This document shows, piece after piece, positions 1 through 7,102 of a DNA stretch of 38,879 bases. Source of the DNA: an uncultured Clostridia bacterium (GTDB lineage Bacteria > Bacillota > Clostridia > Oscillospirales > Oscillospiraceae). Within the stretch, counting starts at the first letter, position 1; each line of letters opens with the position of its first letter. Made by a program: the position numbers and the translations under genes. The notes beneath the pieces are model-generated. The model searched no databases and was not told where the DNA came from. It saw only the letters and a list, made by a program, of their open reading frames with translations. The DNA lies in assembly GCA_947307255.1 (NCBI GenBank), contig CAMZIO010000016.1:1-38879 (forward strand), written 5' to 3'.

Positions 1-139
1 CCTTGGTGCAGCGGCACTCGCCGTTCTTCTGGGCATGGTAGCGGGTGTTCCAGATAGGCTGGTAGTATACCCTGTATACTTCCTCGCTGACCTCGATAGG
101 GGTCCCGTTGACCGGGATAAAGAAACGATTGTTTGACAT
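1..139 (-). CDS. Sigma-70-like protein of integrative elements (partial, N-terminus only)
   Basis: Only the first 46 codons are in the window; the gene continues past the left edge. It starts at the ATG complementary to 137-139, behind a strong ribosome site (GGAGGAAA, complement of 143-151). The visible protein begins MSNNRFFIPVNGTPIEV and has YYQPIWNTRYHAQKNGEC, the conserved N-terminus of the small sigma-70-like/RNA polymerase sigma proteins carried by Tn916-type and related Clostridia conjugative elements. It is divergent from the defence operon to the right. The family call comes from recall of this N-terminus; the sigma region 4 part is not visible. It marks the left region as integrative-element DNA. 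Confidence 0.7.
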   Translation of the reverse strand, partial: MSNNRFFIPVNGTPIEVSEEVYRVYYQPIWNTRYHAQKNGECRCTK

Positions 140-170
140 TTAGATTTCCTCCGTAGGTTTTCAGATTTGC

Positions 171-207
171 GGAAACCACAGAGGAAAAAGGCTCCTGTGG
201 GGTTTCC
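171..207. other. Imperfect hairpin in the divergent intergenic region
   Basis: GGAAACC at 171-177 pairs with GGTTTCC at 201-207, with ACAG/CTGT inside and a two-base bulge. It lies in the 298-base gap between the sigma-like gene and the defence operon. It could be a leader structure of the minus-strand gene or an operator; there is no T-run to make it a clear terminator. Confidence 0.3.
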
Positions 208-319
208 ACAAGAGCTATCCAATCGTTTGTAAAGTCAGCTGCCATAGTTCATAAGGTTTATAAGGTCAGCGACCGAAAAAGTTTTTATAAACCGGCCATG
301 GTGAGTTCATCGCCGGGGA

Positions 320-348
320 TTGTAATTTCGGGTTTTTTGTGCTATAAT
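320..348 (+). promoter_or_regulatory. Strong SigA promoter of the defence operon
   Basis: TTGTAA (320-325), a 17-base spacer and TATAAT (343-348), with the extended TGC just before the -10 box. Transcription would begin near 355. This makes the GTG at 357 implausible as a start and supports the GTG at 438, leaving a leader of about 80 bases. Confidence 0.75.
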
Positions 349-437
349 ATGTTTTAGTGGGGTTTGTTAGGGTTTGCGAATCCGATACAGCCACCACTTT
401 TCGGCATGTAAATGACTGTCAATCGGAGGGACAACCT

Positions 438-1328
438 GTGACAATAAACGAATATCCTCGCCTGTGCGGAGGCACCTTCTTCACGTTGGTGTTACAAGCC
501 CTCCGGCAACGAATGAAAGCGAGAGAACATTATTCTGGTGATAGCGACGGCCTGTCAGATCCAGAAGTGCTGGTTGGCCTGATCAGGGTAATCAATCCTG
601 ATTACGCAGATCCCGGCAAGGAAAATCTGAAAGGCACGGCAAACAACTACAAAGCCTGTAAGACATCGAATAGCACATACCTGCCATTTGATGACGAACA
701 GGTATTATCAGCATTTGACTCCGTAGTGAGAACGGACTATCAAACGGCCTTGAACGGGATGATCGGTTTTGTAAATGACTTCCTCGATGTAGGCGAGACG
801 GTTCATAAGGATGTCAATCTGGTCCGTGCCCTCATAGACCTGATTCAGCAGGATCAGACCATCAAAGCCAGTGACGAGTTCTATATCGGGCCGAATGGAG
901 AGAAAAAGAAAAAGGCCGCACTTGGCGACCTCAAGGAAGTATGCCTCCCGTCATTTCTTCTTGGCGTTTGGCACTACGTTGTTATGAATCGGAGAGACAA
1001 TGCTGTAGGCAAAAAGACCTATGATGTTTGGTGTCCATCAAACGACCGAGCTCCAAGAAAGTACACCGCACATATGGGTGAAGGCCTTCTTGATAGCCTG
1101 ACGACCTACACCGTTGATACTAAGAAAACGATAACAGCAGAGGTCGTTGACGAGCCTATTGAAGATGATGCTTCGGAGGCAGCCGGTCAGGACACACCTC
1201 CGGTGACTCAGCAGATGGTGAACAACAATCCGACGTTTTTCAACATCAACATCTCTGGCGGTAACAACAGCTTCTATCAGCACGTTGACAAGCTGACGAT
1301 AAACAACGGAGGAAAACAAGATGAGTGA
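438..1328 (+). CDS. Unrecognised defence-island protein with C-terminal SGGNN motif
   Basis: A 296-residue protein read from GTG 438, which has GGAGGG seven bases upstream; the upstream GTG at 357 lies almost on the predicted transcription start. I do not recognise a catalytic domain. The first ~220 residues look mixed alpha-helical, starting TINEYPRLCGGTFFTLVLQALRQ, followed by an acidic, Gln/Pro-rich linker (EPIEDDASEAAGQDTPPVTQQ). The last ~30 residues are Asn-rich with NINISGGNNSFYQHVD. The next gene, overlapping by 8 bases, carries a matching ITVSGGNNNFVAHAD near its N-terminus. Matching short motifs at the end of one protein and the start of its neighbour is the layout of bacterial amyloid signalling sequences. 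That reading is inference. First gene of the operon that leads into the ATPase. Confidence 0.75.
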   Translation: MTINEYPRLCGGTFFTLVLQALRQRMKAREHYSGDSDGLSDPEVLVGLIRVINPDYADPGKENLKGTANNYKACKTSNSTYLPFDDEQVLSAFDSVVRTDYQTALNGMIGFVNDFLDVGETVHKDVNLVRALIDLIQQDQTIKASDEFYIGPNGEKKKKAALGDLKEVCLPSFLLGVWHYVVMNRRDNAVGKKTYDVWCPSNDRAPRKYTAHMGEGLLDSLTTYTVDTKKTITAEVVDEPIEDDASEAAGQDTPPVTQQMVNNNPTFFNINISGGNNSFYQHVDKLTINNGGKQDE

Positions 1329-1947
1329 TAATTTACCGGTTAATTCCTCCAGCAATCTCCCTGTGCCGGGGAAGGCCGCCGAGATTACCGTATCCGGAGG
1401 CAATAACAATTTCGTTGCTCACGCTGATACCGTGGAAAACAATATCACGGTAATGCTGAATGATCCCAGATCAAGACGTGGCGAGAACAGAGCACGAATA
1501 ACCTTTAACACAGACTTCTATCATCTGTTTGTGATTCTTGGTGAGAAGTTCGAGGACAACTATTTTCTGGTTCCCAAGGATCGTGCCTTGACCGAGAGCA
1601 CAAACGATGAGCTGAAAACAAAATATGCGTCCCTCACGCCAGAAGCTATCGAGGGGCTGAAACGATATCCGGCCATCTTCGCTGATGAGAACCATTCCTA
1701 CGGGAAAACAGACGACGCTCAAGATGCTTATTTCGGGTTTGTGAAGGACGTTAAGATTCAAGACAACGGGATCAAAATCTACTACACGATTATAACGGCG
1801 ATCCCGCAACAGATTTTAAATGAGCAGTGCTTTGAACTTGGCATCGGCGGGGCCAGATCGTTTAATGAACTGAACCGCACACATTGGGCACTGAAACAAA
1901 TAAATCTCATTGAAGCATTGCAGAAAGCTGGAGTTCAGATTATTTGA
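1321..1947 (+). CDS. Unrecognised protein with N-terminal SGGNN motif, partner of the preceding gene
   Basis: A 208-residue protein. The ATG overlaps the preceding gene's end by 8 bases, and the GGAGG sits inside that gene, so translation is probably coupled. Residues ~20-45 hold EITVSGGNNNFVAHADTVENN, similar in order and spacing to the tail of the preceding protein. The rest is a mixed alpha/beta globular stretch (ARITFNTDFYHLFVILGEKF ... FVKDVKIQDNGIKIYYTII) ending in a short helix, with no motif I can assign. The pair may form a heteromeric sensor or effector working with the downstream ATPase, for example as small components of an ABC three-component system. No signal peptide or membrane segment is seen. 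Confidence 0.75.
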   Translation: MSDNLPVNSSSNLPVPGKAAEITVSGGNNNFVAHADTVENNITVMLNDPRSRRGENRARITFNTDFYHLFVILGEKFEDNYFLVPKDRALTESTNDELKTKYASLTPEAIEGLKRYPAIFADENHSYGKTDDAQDAYFGFVKDVKIQDNGIKIYYTIITAIPQQILNEQCFELGIGGARSFNELNRTHWALKQINLIEALQKAGVQII

Positions 1948-1980
1948 ATCGTAACTCTTGTAGAAAATGGAGGTAATACG

Positions 1981-2181
1981 ATGAGTCACGAGTATGAAGA
2001 AATGCAGGTCGAGAAGTGGGTTAATCTGGAAGATGTCGCTGAACATCTGAGCATCAGTCAAGATACAGTTCGCACATGGATTAAAGAAGGAAAGCTGCCC
2101 GTGTACCGGGCTGGCAAGCGATATAAATTCAAAATCTCTGAAGTTGATGAATGGGTCCGCAAAGGCAAAATTCAGGAATGA
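1981..2181 (+). CDS. Excisionase-family helix-turn-helix DNA-binding protein
   Basis: A 66-residue protein with GGAGG seven bases before its ATG. WVNLEDVAEHLSISQDTVRTWIKEGKLPVYRAGKRYKFKISEVDEWVR is the MerR-like winged-helix fold of HTH_17/excisionase proteins. Such small proteins occur both as recombination directionality factors and as accessory regulators in defence operons. It lies 33 bases after the preceding gene and 32 bases before the ATPase, on the same strand, so a regulatory role in this operon is likelier than excision (no intact integrase is nearby). That role is inferred from position. Confidence 0.85.
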   Translation: MSHEYEEMQVEKWVNLEDVAEHLSISQDTVRTWIKEGKLPVYRAGKRYKFKISEVDEWVRKGKIQE

Positions 2182-2213
2182 GCTTTGAGATTGGAAGCAG
2201 GATGGTGAATTGA

Positions 2214-4502
2214 ATGCAGCGTAAGGTACCTTCAGCAATTACGAATATCACGCTCAACAGAGCAACTTTTACAGATGTCCCGATTGATGAGCTCACGTTC
2301 GTCAACTTCTTCTATGGCAATAATGGAGCGGGAAAATCTTCTATCGCTCACGCCATTGCGGAGGATGACGGAGTTGTCTGGGCCGACGGCAAAACCGCCG
2401 ATGACTTTGATGTGCTTGTCTATAATCAGGATTTCATCAACGACAACTTTGTGAATTACGGCGATCTCAAAGGCGTCTTTATCTTCGGTGAAGAGGATAT
2501 CGAGGCTAAAAAGAAGATCGCTGAACTCACAGATCAGAAAAAGAAGAAAATGGATGCTCGTCAGACAGCTCTTGATGAGCATAAAAAGAAAACAGATGGC
2601 CTTGCATCTGCGCTGACGCAGTTTCAGGACACCTGCTTTTCAAAGACTGCGGAAATCCGCAGACGCTTCGATAAGTGTATGGACGGCAAGAAGCAAAAGA
2701 AGAACTTTGCCGAGGCCGTACTTGGAGAAACAAAACCGACCGATCACGATCTGGCAGAGCTGGAGCGTCTCTATGACGTAGCTTTTGACGATTCAGCCAG
2801 AGCGTATACGGAGTTCAAAAAAGCCGCTGCTACCACCTACGGCAGTCTTCCCGGAAAGGATCTGCTCGATAGAATGATTGTCAGCAGTAGCGATACACCT
2901 TTCGCAAAATTTATGAAGGCCCTCGGTGACACAGCATCCGATTGGGTCCGTGATGGTCATACACATTATGCCGGTGCAGCGGGTGGAAAATGCCCGTACT
3001 GCCAGCAGAAGCTCCCGGCAAACTTCGAGGCGGATATTGCGGCTACCTTTGACGCTCAGTACCAGCAGGACATCCGTGATCTTGGGCAGTTCCAGACTGT
3101 GTATGAAAGAGAGACCAGAGAGATTGTCCGGGTGCTTCAAGGTAATGCCAGTGACGTTATGCCGACGATTGATCTGACTGCGTATCAGGAAAAACTCGCC
3201 CTGTTGGAGAGTAACTTTGAAATCAACCGTCAGCGCATTGCTGAGAAGGTCAAAGAACCGTCAAAGACCATTTCCCTTGAGGACACCGATACGCTTCTGT
3301 TGGAAATTGGTGCTATGATCGACGAAATCAATAAGCAGATCAAAGCAAATAACGATGTTGTTTCTGCCAAGAGATCCAGCAAGAGCAAATGCAAGACAGA
3401 AATCATGCAGTATCTTGCGTTCATGCTGGCGGCTGACGTGAAGAGCTATCAGGATGAGGTCGACCGACTTCAGAAGGAAATCGACGACGTTACCGAACGT
3501 GGCAAGAAGCTCAGAAAAGAAATCGGAGACCTGACAAATGAGATCTCCGCTCTGAATAAGCACAATGCGAACACCGAGGCCGCCATCGACAGCATCAACA
3601 AGATTCTGAAGGATTCTGGTTTCCAAGGCTTCAGCATTCGTGCGAAAGAAGGCGTGGAGAATGTTTATGAAGTTATCCGTGAGGACGGCTCCATTGCGGA
3701 AAATCTCAGTGAGGGCGAGCGCAACTTCATCGCTTTCCTGTACTTCTATCATCAGGTACGTGGCAGCATGAGTAGCGAGGAGCTCAAGGAAAAGATCGTC
3801 GTTATCGATGACCCGGTGTCCAGTATGGATAGCACGGCACTGTTCCTCGTCAGCGCAATCGTCCGTGAGATGATCAACGTCTGCCGGAACAATACTGAGT
3901 ACCTGAATCCGAAGGTTCCCGGTGACTACATCAAGCAGTTGTTCGTCCTGACCCACAACGTGTACTTCCACCGTGAAGTCACTTACCAGCAGGTCGGGTA
4001 TTACAACTGCACATCGTTCTACATGATCCGGAAGAACGACAACATCTCCACTATCAAGCTCTGCAAGCGTCAGAGCAAGGAAATCCCGACCGAGGAAGAA
4101 AACTATAATCCGATCCAGAACTCCTACGCCGCTTTGTGGGATGAGCTCCGGGATATCAAGTCTACGATCCCGGCCCTGAACGTAATGCGCCGCATTCTCG
4201 AATACTACTTCCTGCAGCTCTGCGGATATGAAGGAAGTGACCTGCGAGAAATTGTGCTGGACGAGCACCGAAACGAGTTCATCAAGCAGGTCGAGGGCGA
4301 GAAACCGGATATGACGGATTACCAGCTGGCGTCTTCCTTGCTGGCATACATTAACAATCCCAACGGCATCAGCGACGGCCTGAACTACGTTGAGGATTGC
4401 GAGGACGTCGACGCATATAAGCGGGTCTTCCGGATGATCTTTGAGGCCCTCGGCCAAAGCCAGCATTATAAGATGATGACCGGCAAACGGATAAAGTCCT
4501 GA
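2214..4502 (+). CDS. RloC/PrrC-like ABC-type ATPase with zinc hook (AAA_13 family)
   Basis: A 762-residue Rad50-like ATPase. Visible are Walker A GNNGAGKSS (35-43), a coiled coil interrupted by CPYC (260-263) that fits a zinc hook, a second coiled coil (~390-470), the ABC signature LSEGERNF (498-505), Walker B VVIDDPVSSMD with D532-D533, and an H-loop LTHN with His581. Length and layout match RloC, the PrrC relative that couples an ATPase to anticodon-nuclease cleavage. The C-terminus has R659-R-I-L-E663, fitting the R-x3-E of that nuclease, but the later position that usually reads 'SH' reads NPNG (in YINNPNGISD), so tRNase activity is uncertain. It may instead be the ATPase of a three-component system with the two upstream proteins. 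The ribosome site is weak (GGATGGTGA). Confidence 0.85.
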   Translation: MQRKVPSAITNITLNRATFTDVPIDELTFVNFFYGNNGAGKSSIAHAIAEDDGVVWADGKTADDFDVLVYNQDFINDNFVNYGDLKGVFIFGEEDIEAKKKIAELTDQKKKKMDARQTALDEHKKKTDGLASALTQFQDTCFSKTAEIRRRFDKCMDGKKQKKNFAEAVLGETKPTDHDLAELERLYDVAFDDSARAYTEFKKAAATTYGSLPGKDLLDRMIVSSSDTPFAKFMKALGDTASDWVRDGHTHYAGAAGGKCPYCQQKLPANFEADIAATFDAQYQQDIRDLGQFQTVYERETREIVRVLQGNASDVMPTIDLTAYQEKLALLESNFEINRQRIAEKVKEPSKTISLEDTDTLLLEIGAMIDEINKQIKANNDVVSAKRSSKSKCKTEIMQYLAFMLAADVKSYQDEVDRLQKEIDDVTERGKKLRKEIGDLTNEISALNKHNANTEAAIDSINKILKDSGFQGFSIRAKEGVENVYEVIREDGSIAENLSEGERNFIAFLYFYHQVRGSMSSEELKEKIVVIDDPVSSMDSTALFLVSAIVREMINVCRNNTEYLNPKVPGDYIKQLFVLTHNVYFHREVTYQQVGYYNCTSFYMIRKNDNISTIKLCKRQSKEIPTEEENYNPIQNSYAALWDELRDIKSTIPALNVMRRILEYYFLQLCGYEGSDLREIVLDEHRNEFIKQVEGEKPDMTDYQLASSLLAYINNPNGISDGLNYVEDCEDVDAYKRVFRMIFEALGQSQHYKMMTGKRIKS

Positions 4503-4557
4503 TTTTGGGACAGCCAGTATTTTATAATTTCAAATATGAATGATGGAGGATACTACC

Positions 4558-5514
4558 ATGTCAGCTAACAACAGATACATTACCTCAGCGGAGAGCCTTG
4601 TCACCACCCATGAAGAAACGAGAGCAGGTTTTTTGAGCATAGCACTTGAAAAGAACCGAGTGGGTGATCCTTTTGTAAAGAATGCTCTTGCGTTTAAGGC
4701 TATGGTTGCTCACACACATTGCGCAGAAGATTTATTAACTATTCCGCAAGTGCGTCCGTTTTTGATTACTGCTGCTGGGCTTTCTGACAAGTCGCTTGCT
4801 TATCTTAATGAAGATGATCAAACGATGGCTATTCAGGAATTAATAGACAAGTTCTTGAAACCTGCAGGAGCAGATTATATTGATGAGGCTACCTTTAGAT
4901 ATCTTCTGATTAAAGGTGATGCTGTTGGCGGGAGCATGAGAAATAAAATCGGAGCTTTGGGACAAGAACGATTGATTCGTGCGATCTATTCAAGTATGAG
5001 TGTACGAGGCATCAGCTGCAAAAGACTTCTAAAAGATTCAAAACGGTGGTCAACTGTCAATCTGGGGGAGGCTGGAGCTGAGGCTAATATCAAAGCTCTC
5101 AATTGGACTAATGATTCCGGTGAAAGAATCCTTGTATTTAATGCAACAATACCAACAGTAAAAAATAACGTTGATATTTGCCTCTTTTCGAGTAATATAG
5201 ATGACTACGATCTCAAAACGCTCGTGCGTCATGATGAGCGAGCTCTGATGTTTGGGGAGTTGAAAGGTGGAATTGATCCTGCGGGTGCAGATGAGCACTG
5301 GAAGACGGGAAACACGGCCCTGAACAGAATCAGAACCAGTTTTGCAGCTGCAGGCTATCCTCAAATGATGACATCGTTTGTCGGTGCAGCTATTGAACGA
5401 GCTATGGCTGAAGAAATATATGCACAGCTGGAATCTGGGACGCTTACAAACGCAACGAATCTGACAAATAATAACCAGTTAATAGAATACTGTAATTGGT
5501 TAATCGAACTGTAA
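4558..5514 (+). CDS. Type II restriction endonuclease, AvaI/BsoBI family (predicted CYCGRG)
   Basis: A 318-residue protein read from ATG 4558, with GGAGGA seven bases upstream; the in-frame ATG at 4540 lies before that ribosome site. The catalytic set is D206 (NNVDICLF), E234 and K236 (FGELKGG), with H247 in GADEHWKT. BsoBI has D212, E240, K242 and H253: exactly the same spacings (28, 2, 13 from E). Conserved GGSMRN and LTNNNQLIEYCNWLI also fit the family, and BsoBI is 323 residues. AvaI and BsoBI cut C^YCGRG; the same site is predicted here but not shown. The gene stops 11 bases before the methyltransferase starts. Codon use is more AT-rich than in the flanking ATPase and McrB, suggesting that the R-M pair was acquired separately. 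Confidence 0.9.
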   Translation: MSANNRYITSAESLVTTHEETRAGFLSIALEKNRVGDPFVKNALAFKAMVAHTHCAEDLLTIPQVRPFLITAAGLSDKSLAYLNEDDQTMAIQELIDKFLKPAGADYIDEATFRYLLIKGDAVGGSMRNKIGALGQERLIRAIYSSMSVRGISCKRLLKDSKRWSTVNLGEAGAEANIKALNWTNDSGERILVFNATIPTVKNNVDICLFSSNIDDYDLKTLVRHDERALMFGELKGGIDPAGADEHWKTGNTALNRIRTSFAAAGYPQMMTSFVGAAIERAMAEEIYAQLESGTLTNATNLTNNNQLIEYCNWLIEL

Positions 5515-5525
5515 GGAGCTGTTGT

Positions 5526-7052
5526 ATGATGGAGCAGTTAACATTATTCGGCACACTTGGAATTGAGGAAGAGATTGCAGACAAAGCCAACTATATAGTT
5601 GACTCATTCTCGGCAGACAGCTTTTGCCCAGAAGCGGCAAGGCAAGCCCTTGAGGAAAAGTATAAGCCCATACTTGAGGTAACACGGAAATTCGATAGGC
5701 GAAGTGTCAGCTATCAGTTGAGCAAAAAAGATGCACTTCATAGCTGGCTGAAATACAAAGAAGGTTTTTCAGCAGATCTTGTTAATATCCTTTTGGACGA
5801 TATGGGAGCTGTTCCGGGTGATACGGTAATGGACCCTTTCATGGGATCAGGAACCACAGCATTGGTTTGTCAAATGCGAGGAATTAACAGCATCGGGTAT
5901 GATATTATGCCGATATCTGGGGTGTCTATTAGCGCAAAAGCGAACGTGATGAGGTATGATATTTCGGAGCTTCAAAAACTAATCGGAGAGTTTTCGGACT
6001 TACAGATGCCTGAAGATTATTCCGGGAGAACTCCATATATCACGATCACCGACACGGCATATCCTGATTTTAATGAAAGATTCATTCAGTATGCTACGGA
6101 CTGGATATCTTCCAGTTCATATTCTCCCGAAGCAAAGAATCTATTCACCTTGTGCATGATTAATTCGCTGGAAAGGTGTAGTTACACATCAAAAAGCGGT
6201 CAGTATTTGAGCTGGGACTCAAGGTCAAAAAAAGTAATTGAAGCAAACAAAGAAAGAGCTGCTTCCGGCAGAAAACTGCTTCCTGAACATCATTGTCGAG
6301 AAACGGTTGAGAATATAAAAGACGCCGTAATCGACGAGCTTAAGCACGTTCTTTCTGACATAAAAATGATTCAGTCAAACGGGCATACAGATTCGCAAGC
6401 TACTATTCAGTACAAGCAGAATAGTGTGCTATTTGAGCTGCCTCAAATTCCAGATGGGCTATTAAAGGGCGTCATTACATCACCGCCGTATTGCAATAGA
6501 TACGACTATACAAGAACGTACGCTTTGGAGCTTGTCTATTTAGGTATTGGAGAAAAAACGATCAAAGAAATGCGTCAGGCTTTGCTGTCATGCACAGTTG
6601 AGAGTAAACCTAAGATCGAAGCATTGAGGGAGTACTATGCATCGATTGGGGCAAGTGATAGATTTGACTACATCTATTCCACAATTAAATCTAATCCGGC
6701 TTTCCAAGAAATCCTTAAGGCGATGGATATGAGGAAAGAAAACGGTGACTTAAATAATAATGGCGTCATCCGGATGGTTGAAGGGTATTTCACAGAATTG
6801 GCATTCATTTACGCAGAGCTTTACAGGGCTTGCAAAAAAGGAGCAATGGTGGCCTTTGTAAATGATAATGTGAGATATGGTGGCGAAGTTATCCCTGTGG
6901 ATTACTTGTCGACCAGTTTTGCAGAGCAGTTTGGATTCACTCCTGTGAAGGTATATTGCTTGAAACAACAAAAAGGAAATAGCAGTCAGCAGATGAAAAA
7001 ATATGGACGGGTTGCTCTTAGAAAGAGTGTAACAATTTGGAGGAAAGACTAA
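5526..7052 (+). CDS. DNA methyltransferase of the R-M pair (probable N4-cytosine)
   Basis: A 508-residue protein from ATG 5526 with AAGGAG upstream; the ORF's earlier GTG lies inside the nuclease gene. Motif I is DPFMGSGTT (103-111) and motif IV is TSPPY (318-322). S/T-S-P-P-Y is typical of N4-cytosine methyltransferases. About 200 residues separate I and IV, room for target recognition between them. It should protect the sites cut by the preceding AvaI/BsoBI-like enzyme. Next to it is McrBC, which attacks modified cytosines, so the modified position matters (see findings). Low GC like the nuclease gene. Confidence 0.87.
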   Translation: MMEQLTLFGTLGIEEEIADKANYIVDSFSADSFCPEAARQALEEKYKPILEVTRKFDRRSVSYQLSKKDALHSWLKYKEGFSADLVNILLDDMGAVPGDTVMDPFMGSGTTALVCQMRGINSIGYDIMPISGVSISAKANVMRYDISELQKLIGEFSDLQMPEDYSGRTPYITITDTAYPDFNERFIQYATDWISSSSYSPEAKNLFTLCMINSLERCSYTSKSGQYLSWDSRSKKVIEANKERAASGRKLLPEHHCRETVENIKDAVIDELKHVLSDIKMIQSNGHTDSQATIQYKQNSVLFELPQIPDGLLKGVITSPPYCNRYDYTRTYALELVYLGIGEKTIKEMRQALLSCTVESKPKIEALREYYASIGASDRFDYIYSTIKSNPAFQEILKAMDMRKENGDLNNNGVIRMVEGYFTELAFIYAELYRACKKGAMVAFVNDNVRYGGEVIPVDYLSTSFAEQFGFTPVKVYCLKQQKGNSSQQMKKYGRVALRKSVTIWRKD

Positions 7053-7102
7053 TTCTGCGACCGGGGTTTTAGGTTATTCTGAGTAGATATAGAGGTGGAA
7101 AA

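Noticed and set aside
3261..4466. 401-codon open frame on the minus strand opposite the ATPase
   Set aside because: Mirror frame of a clearly real gene; no ribosome site and no recognisable motif.
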